Source of the DNA: Diplolepis rosae | Lineage: Eukaryota > Arthropoda > Insecta > Hymenoptera > Diplolepididae | Direction of reading: 5' to 3' | NCBI GenBank assembly: GCA_030998225.1 | Contig: JAPYXD010000753.1 | Span: 4,310,001 to 4,374,000, forward strand | DNA: 64,000 nt | In this document: positions 1-10,490 of the stretch, one piece after another | Layout: every line of letters begins with the position of its first letter | Position numbering within the stretch: the first letter of the stretch is position 1 | Translations under genes and position numbers: made by a program | The notes under the pieces: model-generated | Database searches by the model: none | Told to the model about the DNA's origin: nothing | The model's input: only the letters and a program-made list of their open reading frames with translations

Positions 1-685
1 TTTTTTATTATTAAATTTGTGCACAATTCTATCCAAATTTTTAAATCCTATCACAGACTATATATAGAGTAAAAAAGGAGGACTAACCTTGATTAAGATT
101 ACGACTTTTTGTATAAATGTTATTATCCAGTTTTTTCTTTTTCCGTTTTTTGGGAAGACACATAACTTAGACTGCACACACCTCTCCCCTGGGAGGTTGA
201 CTCGTAAACTGAGTTATGTTTTGGTTTTTAGGCATGCATATTGAGATGAGAGTGGAGGGTAAGATTTTTTTCCCCTTTAGGGATTTTTTTGGAGAAAGAA
301 AAGGATGTGCTGGAGGTGGCTGGACTGTTAGGACAATGAGAAGACCATAAATTGTAACCGGAGACATAAAGGTTTCGTCGGCATATTTTGAGTGTTTCCA
401 GAAAGTATGTGTATTTATGTATTTCAGGACTTTCAGGATTTTTTAATATTATGAATTTTGAATGGAGTTAGGCTTGGTTGTTTAAGAGAGGGAGATAAAA
501 AACTGATAAATTTTCTGTATCAGTCCTTTGATTTACAGAATGTGAAGTACTGGCTATGTGGGTCATTTCTAGAATCATGCGTTTTTTGTAGTTATCTGAT
601 CTGTCTATTATTGTGACTTCATCAAAATTAAATTTGTGATCTTGGTGCCATGCGTGTTTCGTTAGGGCAGTCCATTTTTCTGGAG
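1..685 (-). repeat. Left inverted arm of the Penelope-like element
   Basis: Reverse complement of 2992-3677, ending at the shared word TCCATTTTTCTGGAG at 671-685. It carries the antisense of the last ~70 codons of the endonuclease frame plus the 3' UTR. The minus-strand open frame at 167-367 lies in UTR-derived sequence and is not taken as a gene. Confidence 0.95.
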
Positions 686-1672
686 AATAGAAGAGGAAAT
701 GACTTCTTCGCGAGGATCAAAACCAACTATGGTTATCACACCCTCTCCTTTTTAAAGAAATTTTCACAAATCAACGTACAGCTAAGAGTAAAATACAACC
801 AAAGGATTCTCTTACTTCGATGTAGAAGAGAAAAAGTACTACCTAAACATCTTCAACTTCACGCTCGCAACTTGGTTTTGTTCGACAACAATAATATCAC
901 ACGTACTCATTTATCCGCGATAAATAAATTCAAATTCACCGTACTTAACTTAGAGATTAGAGATATCTGTATCACGATTCACAGATTAGAAAAAGACTTT
1001 CAATTCCTTCAACAAAAAATTAAGCAAAAGTTGCCAGCACACATTTACAAACAGTTCTTTCTATACGAGTCCAATAAAGCACAAAAAATTTTCTCGGCAC
1101 AAAAAAACATTTGTAAATCCAAGTTTGTAAACCTTATCAAAGAAAAAAACAATTTCTTGACAAATGACAACGCTTTTTGCGACACTCCCGTTGAATCCTG
1201 GTTCACTAACTTGACTGACACGCAGTTTCCACCTGCAGTGGCAAATACTCTTAGCCTGGGTAAAAATTTTGGTATCCCCTTTCGCCATAAAACAATTCCC
1301 ACAAAACACATAATCGCCGACTTTGAATCCAATATCCATAAAATTAATGAGGGAGACAGAAATGAAGCAAGACTAAAACTTGTTAACTGCATCAACACCT
1401 ATTCACATCAAATAAGAAACCCTACAAATAACTTCCAAAAACAAATTATTCATAATTCACAATTAACGAAAACTTTCCTGAAAAATAATCCAAACATATT
1501 AATCACAAAGGCGGATAAAAGTAACACAACCGTAGCTATAGAAAAAAACAAATATATTGATGACGTCCAGCTCATGTTATCAGATAAAAATACATACGAA
1601 ACCCTTAAAAGAGACCCAACGAACACAACCCACAAAAAAGTCAACAATCTTGTAAAAGCTGTGGAAGAATAA
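650..1672 (+). CDS. Penelope-like element polyprotein, N-terminal part (frame-broken)
   Basis: N-terminal third of the element's protein, upstream of the catalytic reverse transcriptase core. The frame opens at an ATG at 650, but the first 12 codons lie inside the inverted arm (antisense of the endonuclease). Element-specific coding therefore starts only at about 686, and the original start may be lost. Residues ~284-302 (ITKADKSNTTVAIEKNKY) match the conserved KADK/N block that precedes the RT fingers in Penelope proteins. The frame ends at a TAA at 1670-1672. Codons of the downstream frame are already open before that stop, in register +1, so one extra base or a +1 slip separates the halves. 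Together the two halves would give roughly 840 residues, the usual size for the family. This copy is most simply a recently inactivated one; a programmed shift is possible but has no other support. Confidence 0.85.
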   Translation: MRVSLGQSIFLENRRGNDFFARIKTNYGYHTLSFLKKFSQINVQLRVKYNQRILLLRCRREKVLPKHLQLHARNLVLFDNNNITRTHLSAINKFKFTVLNLEIRDICITIHRLEKDFQFLQQKIKQKLPAHIYKQFFLYESNKAQKIFSAQKNICKSKFVNLIKEKNNFLTNDNAFCDTPVESWFTNLTDTQFPPAVANTLSLGKNFGIPFRHKTIPTKHIIADFESNIHKINEGDRNEARLKLVNCINTYSHQIRNPTNNFQKQIIHNSQLTKTFLKNNPNILITKADKSNTTVAIEKNKYIDDVQLMLSDKNTYETLKRDPTNTTHKKVNNLVKAVEE

Positions 1673-1691
1673 AAATTATATCACTGAAAGC

Positions 1692-3209
1692 ATGTCCAAC
1701 TTACTGAAGTCAAGTAACCCCCTACCAGCAAGATTTTATGGCTTACCTAAACTCCACAAGCCTAACAACCCACTCAGACCCATCGTCTCTTTCTGTGGCA
1801 GCCCTACCTATAATCTAGCATCCTTTTACAATAACATTATTTCAAAAAACATAACTCCTCCTATGTCACGAATTAAAAACAGCTTTGATTTCATTGAAAA
1901 GGTCAAAAACACCAAAATTCCATCTGGTTACAAAATCATTTCGTTAGATGCTGTTTCACTTTTCACCAACGTTCAAATTGGTCTTGCTATGAAAGGTATC
2001 AAGGCTAGGTGGTCCCAAATTCAACCACACGTTAACATGCCCTGGTACCAATTTGAAAAAGGTATCAGAACATGTTCCACAAACTCAGCATTCAATTTCC
2101 AGGGTATGTTCTTCAAACAAAAATCTGGTTTTCCAATGGGTTCCCCACTCTCTCCTATAGCCGCCGATATCGTCATGGACGACCTCAAGAAGAAATGCAT
2201 AGATTCTCTCCCATTTCAAGTCCCATTTTATTTCAGATATGTGGACGACATATTAACAGCGGTACCAGTCAACGAAATCGACACAATAAAAAATACATTC
2301 AACAGCCATAACCATAAAATACAATTCACAATAGAAGAAGAATCGGAAAACAAAATCTGTTTTCTTGATGTTCTCGTTATTCGAGACGGAGAAAACATAA
2401 AAACAGACTGGTACCAGAAACCAACATGGTCCGGCCGCCTTCTCAATTTTCATTCACATCACCCGCTCAAATACAAAATCAACATAATTAATAATTTAGT
2501 CGACAGAGGCATTACTCTAGCACACAAAAGCTTTCACACAAAAAACATTCAAAAAATAAAAATGACTTTGATTAAAAATAATTACCCACGAAAAATCATC
2601 AATTCAACGATTCAAAAAAGACTAAATTACCTCTCGAAAAAAGCCTCTGTTACAAACGCACACACACAAAAAGCACCCAAGAACGACACAATCACAGACA
2701 CACACTCCAACACGGCGGGTCAACTTTCAAGGTACATACCATTACCTTACGTACAAGGACTCACTGAAAAAATTTCGGGTATCTTAAAACCATTTAATAT
2801 AAAAATAGCTCCCCGTAATATTAACGACCTATCACACCTTTTCAAATCAGCCAAGGACCCAATCCCGTTGCTTGATGCCGCTGATGTCGTCTACAATATA
2901 CCTTGCTCAGATTGTAAAGCTACTTATATAGGCACGACCAAACGCCCCTTAAAAACCAGAATCCATGAGCATAAAAAAGATGTCTTTAACCCTCCAGAAA
3001 AATGGACTGCCCTAACGAAACACGCATGGCACCAAGATCACAAATTTAATTTTGATGAAGTCACAATAATAGACAGATCAGATAACTACAAAAAACGCAT
3101 GATTCTAGAAATGACCCACATAGCCAGTACTTCACATTCTGTAAATCAAAGGACTGATACAGAAAATTTATCAGTTTTTTATCTCCCTCTCTTAAACAAC
3201 CAAGCCTAA
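1692..3209 (+). CDS. Penelope-like element reverse transcriptase and GIY-YIG endonuclease (C-terminal part)
   Basis: Catalytic part of the retroelement protein, 505 residues from the first ATG; the natural protein continues from the upstream frame. Visible RT motifs: FYGLPKLHKP (15-24) and RPIVS (29-33); motif A with SLDAVSLF (84-91, catalytic Asp86); GFPMGSPLSP (146-155); the YVDD box (183-186); and FLDVLV (224-229). A GIY-YIG endonuclease follows: YNIPCSDC (401-408) with the paired cysteines typical of Penelope endonucleases, YIGTT (412-416), RIHEH (423-427), the probable catalytic Glu in ILEMTH (Glu473) and Asn485. It would nick target DNA and copy element RNA in the nucleus. All key residues are present, so only the upstream +1 break disables this copy. 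Codons after ~434 are duplicated in antisense in the left arm. Confidence 0.93.
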   Translation: MSNLLKSSNPLPARFYGLPKLHKPNNPLRPIVSFCGSPTYNLASFYNNIISKNITPPMSRIKNSFDFIEKVKNTKIPSGYKIISLDAVSLFTNVQIGLAMKGIKARWSQIQPHVNMPWYQFEKGIRTCSTNSAFNFQGMFFKQKSGFPMGSPLSPIAADIVMDDLKKKCIDSLPFQVPFYFRYVDDILTAVPVNEIDTIKNTFNSHNHKIQFTIEEESENKICFLDVLVIRDGENIKTDWYQKPTWSGRLLNFHSHHPLKYKINIINNLVDRGITLAHKSFHTKNIQKIKMTLIKNNYPRKIINSTIQKRLNYLSKKASVTNAHTQKAPKNDTITDTHSNTAGQLSRYIPLPYVQGLTEKISGILKPFNIKIAPRNINDLSHLFKSAKDPIPLLDAADVVYNIPCSDCKATYIGTTKRPLKTRIHEHKKDVFNPPEKWTALTKHAWHQDHKFNFDEVTIIDRSDNYKKRMILEMTHIASTSHSVNQRTDTENLSVFYLPLLNNQA

Positions 3210-3677
3210 CTCCATTCAAAATTCATAATATTAAAAAATCCTGAAAGTCCTGAAATACATAAATACACATACTTTCTGGAAACACTCAAAATATGCCGAC
3301 GAAACCTTTATGTCTCCGGTTACAATTTATGGTCTTCTCATTGTCCTAACAGTCCAGCCACCTCCAGCACATCCTTTTCTTTCTCCAAAAAAAATCCCTA
3401 AAGGGGAAAAAAATCTTACCCTCCACTCTCATCTCAATATGCATGCCTAAAAACCAAAACATAACTCAGTTTACGAGTCAACCTCCCAGGGGAGAGGTGT
3501 GTGCAGTCTAAGTTATGTGTCTTCCCAAAAAACGGAAAAAGAAAAAACTGGATAATAACATTTATACAAAAAGTCGTAATCTTAATCAAGGTTAGTCCTC
3601 CTTTTTTACTCTATATATAGTCTGTGATAGGATTTAAAAATTTGGATAGAATTGTGCACAAATTTAATAATAAAAAA
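2992..3677 (+). repeat. Right inverted arm and 3' UTR of the Penelope-like element
   Basis: Mirror of 1-685. It contains the last ~70 codons, the stop at 3207-3209 and a ~470-bp 3' UTR ending in an A-rich tail at 3677. No hammerhead ribozyme core was found in either arm, although many Penelope elements carry one in the terminal repeat. Confidence 0.93.
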
Positions 3678-4329
3678 TACCATACCTACACATTTGAAAG
3701 TACTACACATTAAACACTAAGACATTACTATTAGATTTCGATAAAATTACTCCTAGAATTTTTTTCGCGGCTCTCTACGTCTTTTCATACCTTTATTTAT
3801 GTAAACAAATTTTTTTTTCTTTCTATGTACAATCGCATCTAAATTTCTTTACACAACTTATAATTTTTTACAATATTTTTTCTTACATCTACTTGTCAAA
3901 CCAAAAAATCGGCAATTTACTTCCAAAAAACTGGATTTTACACAGTGCTATTCTCATTGCTTTACACATAAGAAATATTTACATAGGTAATTTTAGATCT
4001 AGACTCAAACCAAAGAAAACTTTATGTGCAATATTATATGAAAATTTATGGCCTTTTTGTGTACATTCCGAATAAGCAGCCTCATTGTCTATACCCACGA
4101 TTGGGAAAAAGCCTTTTTTATAACTCTACGGACTCTTTATGTTCTAAGTCATTGCAAAAAAACTATCAATTTTTCAGTTCTTCTTGCTAAAAAAGTATCA
4201 CAGCGGACAAATTTCTAAGGAAAATATGCCAAAGAAAAAAATGTTGAATTAAATAAAATTTACAGATTGCACTTCATACCAAAAGAAATAATATTTAAAG
4301 AATTTGAAAATATTTTATATGTGTGGTAT
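3678..4329. other. AT-rich stretch without recognised features
   Basis: No splice-bounded exon, inverted repeat or tandem repeat was seen. The 60-codon frame at 3893-4075 is within chance expectation. Confidence 0.6.
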
Positions 4330-4710
4330 ATATAATGTTATGTGCATGTCATATGTATGTATGTATGTGTGTATGTACGTATGCATATTATATAGTATAT
4401 GTACATTGTATATTGCACATATATATGTGTATATATTGCATGCGTGATGTATATGTGTGTATATGTGTATATGTATATATGTGTATGTATGTGTATGTGT
4501 GTATGTGTATGTATGTGTGTATGTGTATGTATGTGTGTATGTGTATGTGTATGTATGTGTATGTATGTGTGTGTGTATGTATATGTATGTATGTATGTAT
4601 GTATATGTGTATGTATATGTGTATATATGTGTATATATGTATGTGTATGTGTGTATGTGTTGTATGTATGTATATGTATGTATGTATGTATGTATATGTA
4701 TGTGTATATG

Positions 4711-4781
<71 letters not shown>

Positions 4782-4814
4782 GTGTATATATATGTATGTA
4801 TGTGTATATATGTG

Positions 4815-4859
<45 letters not shown>

Positions 4860-5030
4860 ATATATATATGTATATATGTATATATATATATATATATATA
4901 TGTGTATGTATGTATGTATGTATATGTGTATGTGTATGTATATATGTATATGTATATATATATATGTGTGTATGTATGTATATATGTATGTGTGTGTCTG
5001 TGTGTGTGTGGTTGTGTATGTATGTATATT
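4330..5030 (+). repeat. Compound TG/TA microsatellite with pure (TA)n core
   Basis: About 700 bp of TATG, TGTA and TG units, with an uninterrupted alternating TA run of about 70 bp near 4703-4773. The three long Cys/Tyr/Val/Met frames across it are pure repeat translations and are not genes. Confidence 0.98.
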
Positions 5031-5314
5031 AAAAACTACACCACAAAAATTTCAATCTACAATTCCATGCACGAATGTCAATTAAAAATATTTTTTATAT
5101 TTAGACACTTAATTCCAACCTTCCAAAAAATGCTTTCTGGTATCTAGTTTGTTAGGTTATGTGAATGAAATATTTACCTCAAAGTAATATCAAAATTTAT
5201 TTACCTACATGTAAAAACATAATTATAATTACTTGTTAAATTTTTACAAAAAATTTTGTATGCAAAATATCCTATGTTAGCAAAACCCTTTTTCTGTATT
5301 TTTAGATTTGAATA

Positions 5315-5356
5315 AATCACTGATGAGGGCTCCGATCAGAGCCGAAACGTCTGATT
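5315..5356 (+). ncRNA. Type I hammerhead ribozyme core with minimal stem III
   Basis: Conserved core parts are present in the right order. Stem I 5' strand is AATCA (5315-5319), followed by CTGATGA (5320-5326). Stem II has GCTC (5329-5332) pairing with GAGC (5339-5342), a closing G5327-C5343 pair, one bulged G and loop CGATCA. Then come GAAA (5344-5347), a two-pair stem III of AC/GT with no loop (5347-5350), the cleavage-site C at 5351, and stem I 3' strand TGATT (5352-5356), which pairs exactly with AATCA. Near-absent stem III is typical of hammerheads in Penelope-like and related retroelements, which are thought to cleave as dimers. No reverse transcriptase lies within 1.6 kb, so this is probably a solo terminal fragment of another element. 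Activity is not shown by sequence alone. Confidence 0.8.
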
Positions 5357-5432
5357 ATGTAAAACTCTGAGTTTTTATCAACCTTGGACCCTAAAGCCAA
5401 TTACCAACATCAACATATATCTTCAGTAAGGA

Positions 5433-5681
5433 AAATATTTGACGTCTTCGGGACGTCTTGAAGACGTCCCAAGGCTTCAGTGGCAAGACTTATCTTCTGC
5501 AGATGTCTCATTTCAAAGACGTTTTCAAGACATGAGACGTGTAAAAGACCTCCTGGTGGGCATAAGGACGTCTTCTGGACGTTCCATCTTCAAAAGATGC
5601 CTTAGATCATGTAACGTCTAAAAGACATCATTAGGACAGACGTGGACGTCCCAAGGACGTCTATGTCATCGTGCTCATTGG
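5433..5681. repeat. ACGTC foldback element
   Basis: First member of the family that fills the window. It contains several GACGTC words (for example GGGACGTCTTGAAGACGTCC at 5451-5470) and ends in GTGCTCATTGG, a diverged form of the GTGCCCACTGGG terminus. Confidence 0.75.
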
Positions 5682-6030
5682 TTCATTTTATAACTAGTTA
5701 GATATTTAACACCAATATCTTAAATTCCTATCTCATTGTTGAGTTTCCAAGATATTATCCAATGATTCCATTTATGGTAATTTCATGTTATGAACTATGA
5801 GTTTATACACATTATTCAAATTCCATGATTTTATGTACCAAATCATAGGGTATTATTTACCGTAACGCAGTTTCAGAGATCTGTGTATGTGTACTATGCA
5901 GATTAAATATTAGAATTATCCTAGGTATCTGTATTGTATGAGTGGATTTGATCGCTAGTATGTGCTGAAACTACTGCGTTAATATCATTTTGAAGCTTCG
6001 AAGATAATAAGAACCTCTAAATCATTTCGT
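5682..6030. other. Unassigned AT-rich spacer
   Basis: Only a short inverted word pair was noticed: TAACGCAGTTTCAG near 5862 against CTGAAACTACTGCGTTA near 5966. No gene signal was seen. Confidence 0.45.
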
Positions 6031-6492
6031 CTTCCGAGCCTTTTCGAAATCTGTTGCCGAACAAATCCGAAAAACGTTTTGTATCTCGTTTGATGAAAAA
6101 CGGTCCAAAGATCAATCCGATTCAATCCGCTTCAATCCTAATGAATCCTAGCCAAGTTTTTAATTCGATTCAATCGGAATCAATGTGAGCTCGGATTTAT
6201 CTAAAGCAAATTTTCAATCCGAATTAATCCGAGATTAGAAGGATTCGGATTGATTTTAATAGAAAATTCTGTTTGGATTAATCCGAGCTCGGATTATTCG
6301 GATTGATGTCACGAATAAAAGCCAAATAAATCAGATTACATCGGATTGATGTCACGAATTAAAGTGGAATGAATAGGATTAAGTCGGATTGATTTTTTAT
6401 ATTTTTCATCAAACGAGACACACAACATTTTTTGTATTAATTAGGAATGATTCCGAATGGTTTCGAAATGGATTTCGCAATGGCTCGGAAAA
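6031..6492. mobile_element. Foldback (MITE-like) element rich in AATCCGA / TCGGATT
   Basis: The ends are inverted: TTCCGAGCC at 6033-6041 against GGCTCGGAA at 6482-6490. Further in, ATCTCGTTTGATGAAAAA (6082-6099) is mirrored near 6403-6420. The centre holds direct repeats of CGGATTGATGTCACGAAT at about 6299 and 6342. No coding frame is present, so it must be non-autonomous if mobile. Confidence 0.7.
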
Positions 6493-7444
6493 GCTTTGAT
6501 TCGCTCGGATTGGATTCCAATCCGAAACTTTCGCCAGGGAGGCTATCTCCATTAGCAACATTTTATAGATTCTCAATTACTATTTAGTTTTTCTTATTGA
6601 ACATAATCGAAATTAAATAATTTAATAATTAAATGTAATGGTTCTGATCTCTACTATTTTGCGAGAATCGGCAAGTCAAGCTACTAGGTTATTCAGTTTA
6701 CAGTGGTGCCATTTGACATTGACTAAGAATAAAGTTACTGACTGTTGGTAATTTAGTACAGATCAGAACCGCTTCGGTCGGTAACTCTTGTACTGTATTG
6801 TATCCTTTTTCACAAGAAAAGCTGTTTTAATAACCTTATTTCGAATTCAAAGGTTCTCAATGCCAATTGAAATTGTTTACGAATGACGTAAAATACTTTA
6901 TTATGCCATTAACTGTCCTTTGCCAATGACGCAACTTCAACGAGCTCTTCTTCATGAAGAAATAAACCTGTTGGGTTTTCCTGTAATTGGTTATTAACTA
7001 AGAAAATAACGCAATTCCTCTTTCGATAATGTTGCCGAAGTTGATTAGAGATGCGTAAGAGGATTTCAAACTTCGAACTAAGAACATCTTAAACAACTTT
7101 CGATTTACAGACTGATTGAATTGGATAAAAGCGACTATTTCTACAAACATGAACAAATATGCAACCATGTGCAATTGATGAAAAAGTTTGTTGGTACACC
7201 CACAATATATAATGTACCATTTTGAATATGTAAATTATTAAACTTTCATTATAAAAATATCATCGTAGCATAAATTAATTATTGATTGAGAGAGACCTAA
7301 TTAATTTCAATTTTAGTATCTTTGGCACTTTTCTGATCCGGTAATAGCGGGAGAAAATGTCATCGATCAAGTTTCTGATCCACGAAAAGTTGCCTACAAT
7401 CAGTCAGTACTAAATATTTTACTGTCATCGCCTGTCTATAACTT
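6493..7444. other. Unassigned AT-rich stretch
   Basis: No convincing gene, tandem repeat or inverted repeat was seen here. Confidence 0.5.
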
Positions 7445-9070
7445 ACACAGACCCACACATTTTTTTTTCTGCGCGAAGGATACCACTATGATATTCCCAT
7501 ATATTTTTTCCCGCTGAAACCGAATTTTTAACCCGTTTGACCCCAGCACGTCAGGATTTCATCCTAACCTCAAAAACACTTCAAAAAATTATTGAATCCA
7601 ATATACCTATAAACCCATAACCGCACATAAGCTCTACAATATGTAAAGCCTTAACCCTATAATCCTTCAACACTATGACCCCACAATCTCTCAATACCAT
7701 AACCCTATAACCCTGTTCATTGCAAACGGTCATGTACTGCAAAACCGAAAATCTATTACCCTTTAACCCCATAACCCTGTATAATATCGTGTATGTTACT
7801 TTTATGACTCACAGTGATGGGCGAATTTCATACAATAAACTCAAACACCCATCAACCTATTACCCCTCTACCCCATTACCCCTGAACCTCATAACCCTGT
7901 ATAATGTCGTGTATGTTTCTTTTGAGACTCACAGTGATGGGTGAATTTCATACAATAAACTCAAACACCCATCAACCTATTACCCCTCTACCCCATTACC
8001 CCAGAACCCCATAACCCTGTATAAAATCGTGTATGTTACTTTTATGACTCACAGTGATGGGTGAATTTCATACAATAAACTCAAACACCCATCAACCTAT
8101 TACCCCTCTACCCCATTACCCCAGAACCCCATAACCCTGTATAAAATCGTGTATGTTACTTTTATGACTCACAGTGATGGGCGAATTTCATACAATGAAC
8201 TCAAACACCCATCAACCTATTACCCCTCTACCCCATTACCCCTGAACCACATAACCCTGTATAAAATCGTGTATGTTACTTTTATGACTCACAGTGATGG
8301 GCGAATTTCATACAATGAACTCAAACACCCATCAACCTATTACCCCTCTACCCCATTACCCCTGAACCTCATAACCCTGTATAATGTCGTGTATGTTTCT
8401 TTTGAGACTCACAGTGATGGGTGAATTTCATACAATAAACTCAAACACCCATCAACCTATTACCCCTCTACCCCATTACCCCTTAACCCCATAACCTTGT
8501 ATAATATCGTGTATGTTTCTTTTGTGACTTACAGTGATGAGTGAACTTTATATTCTGCTACATCTTTTGGCAGTCCCAGCTCCCTGATTATACAATCTTA
8601 TTCCACCGTGGAAATTTTGAGTGCGAAAATTTGCTCTCTCAAACTAATCCTGCTACCTTAGAGAAAGCTGGAAATGGTGACAACAGTTTCAAATGAAAAT
8701 TTTTTTTAGTTTATTATATGAAGGTCACTCATCACTGTAAGTCACAAAAGAAACATACTCGAGACTTTTCGATTTTGTAGTACATGACCTTTTCGATATA
8801 CAGGGTTATGGGGTTATGGGGTTGAGATATTATGTGGTCATAGTGTTTAAGGGTTATGGGGTTAAGGCATTGCATGTTTTAGGGTTTTTTTGGTCATGGG
8901 GTTATAGGTATATTGAATTTAGTAATTTTTTGAAGTGTTTTTTGAGGTTAGGACGAAATAATGACGTGCTGAAGTCAAACGGGTTACAGATTTGATTTCA
9001 GCGGGAAAAAATACATGGGAATATCATAGTGGCATTCTTCGCGCAGAAATTTTTTTTTGTGGGTCTGTGT
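7445..9070. mobile_element. Foldback element with ~300-bp inverted arms and an internal 120-bp array
   Basis: The left end ACACAGACCCAC (7445-7456) is the reverse complement of GTGGGTCTGTGT (9059-9070). The match continues inward through the CTGCGCGAAG word, the CCACTATGATATTCCCAT word and the CTCAAAAA/ACACTTCAAAAAATTA segment, for about 300 bp in each arm. The left arm is expanded by seven copies of a 120-bp unit, while the right arm keeps a single inverted equivalent near 8727-8800. No transposase frame is present. Flanking target duplications were not evident. Confidence 0.85.
7745..8545 (+). repeat. 120-bp tandem array (about 6.7 units)
   Basis: The word CACAGTGATGGGC/TGAATTT recurs every 120 bp exactly (anchors at 7806, 7926, 8046, 8166, 8286, 8406 and 8526). 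Units carry AACCCCATAACCCTGTATAA. Copies differ by a few substitutions, with alternating variants (TTTATGACT / TTTGAGACT). Frames here are repeat translations. Confidence 0.95.
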
Positions 9071-9501
9071 GAGCGAACTAATTTGAAATAAAAGATTCAA
9101 AATAAAATAAAATGTAAATTAAAATAAAACTTTTAAGATTGTACATAATTTTAGTTGAATTAAGTTATCAAAAAGTTCGTAATATCTTCTTCATAATGAT
9201 TTCTCGTTAAAGTCCTTAAGCTTTTGAAACAAAAACATATTCTTATTTCTGAATACCGTCCATATCTTTCTATGAGACTCTCGTTCTCTGTATGTGACAC
9301 GGCATCTATTCTCGGCAAAAGCTTTCTTCTCATCATTCCTTTTCTTAAATGAACACTTTTACATTTCTACTAGAATATAATCCCTATAAGAGTTTCATTT
9401 TTATGTTATGCGATTATGCAACGAAAGATTAAACTTCCCACAGTGACTCATTAACTTTTTCTGAATTGCAAAAATGCAAAGGTTATTTTTTCAAGTATCT
9501 T
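9071..9501. other. Unassigned AT-rich spacer
   Basis: No gene or repeat structure was recognised. Confidence 0.5.
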
Positions 9502-9787
9502 CCCAGTGGGTAAAAAATCTAAAGACGTTCTAAGGATGTTTATAGGACATTTCTAGGACGCCTTTTGGCAGGTGTCCTTTGGTCGTCCTAAGGACGTTCT
9601 CAGGACGTTCTCAAGGACGTTCAATATCAGTACAAATAACGTTCCAGAGATATCTTGTGTTTTAAGGACGCTTTTAGGATCTCTTTAGGACATTAGACAT
9701 CTTTCGTACGTCAATTAGACTGACATTAGACCTCTTGGTAACGTCTAAAGAGCATCTTTAGGATATCCAAGGTTTTATGCCTACTGG
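9502..9787. repeat. ACGTC foldback element, subfamily B copy 1
   Basis: Runs from CCCAGTGGGTAAAAAATC to TTTTATGCCTACTGG and is closely similar to 18416-18690. The two copies 9 kb apart share the same ends and internal landmarks (CTAGGACGCCTTTTGGCA and ATAACGTTCCAGAGATATC), which defines element boundaries independently of the palindrome. Confidence 0.85.
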
Positions 9788-9959
9788 ATTTTTACTTTAT
9801 ACTCTAGCCCCAGGTTTTTCGTTGCCTCAAAAATGTCTCATGACTTGAAAACAATTTTCAGATATCTTTAGATTTTCTGTCGATCGGGTTTTTTTTTGTG
9901 TCGGGTTTTACGACCATTTTTGTCAAATGGCCCCTGGGACTCAAACGGTTAAATAGAAA

Positions 9960-10490
9960 TCAATAGGACAAAAATAGTCATCGGAAACACGTTTTCTGGA
10001 CGTCCTTGTAAGTCCAATTCATTTTCTGTGAACGCCTCATGTATCTACATACATAGTAACCTCAAAGATATAAGACGTACTGAGACGTTTTCAGAAGGTC
10101 CCTGGGACTACAATGTTTAGTTTTTCGTTTTGTTGAGAACGTCCCATGTCTTAAAGACTTTGAAAAGAAATGAAGACGTCTTCAGAATAGCATATCGACT
10201 GGCATTAAAAGATGTAGAACGTCTCAGATACGCCCCAAAGACGTCTAAAGTCACTATCTCAACTAGATTAGAGGCAAGGTTAAGTTGAGAAGTAAAACCA
10301 ATGGGCTTAGAAGGTCATACCTAAAACGTTCTTAAGACGTCCTTCTTACGTCGATGTGCACCCAATTGAAGTCCAACATACGCCTTTAGGACGTATCAAG
10401 GACTTCAATATTAAGCTCAGTGATATTTTGAGAACGTCTTATGTCTTTTAGACGTCTTTCAGACGTTAACGTCCAGAAGATAAGAAATTA
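9960..10490. repeat. ACGTC foldback elements, degenerate cluster
   Basis: Dispersed GACGTC, GACGTT and AACGTC words with spacing like the family consensus. Element ends are not clear. Confidence 0.65.

Larger units (their letters stand above)
1..3677 (+). mobile_element. Penelope-like retroelement (GIY-YIG type) with long inverted terminal arms
   Basis: A reverse transcriptase followed by a GIY-YIG endonuclease in one reading direction is the hallmark of endonuclease-bearing Penelope-like elements. These retrotransposons prime reverse transcription at a nick made by their own endonuclease. Bases 1-685 are the reverse complement of 2992-3677, so the 3' part of the element, including the C-terminal endonuclease codons and 3' UTR, is repeated in inverted orientation at the 5' side. 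Inverted pseudo-LTR arrangements are known for this group. The arms look virtually identical wherever I compared them, so the insertion or arm conversion is recent. The 3' boundary is the A-rich end at 3677. The left boundary may lie before base 1, so no target duplication could be checked. The reading frame is interrupted near 1665-1672. Confidence 0.93.

Noticed and set aside
167..367. 66-codon minus-strand frame in the left Penelope arm
   Set aside because: It lies in sequence equivalent to the 3' UTR of the element, with no family similarity.
4323..5147. Three long overlapping frames (191-274 codons) rich in Tyr/Val/Cys/Met
   Set aside because: They are translations of a TG/TA microsatellite in all three frames; no gene.
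7720..8424. Frames of 74 and 91 codons with repeated peptide
   Set aside because: The 120-bp period is a multiple of three, so the peptide repeats only reflect the array.
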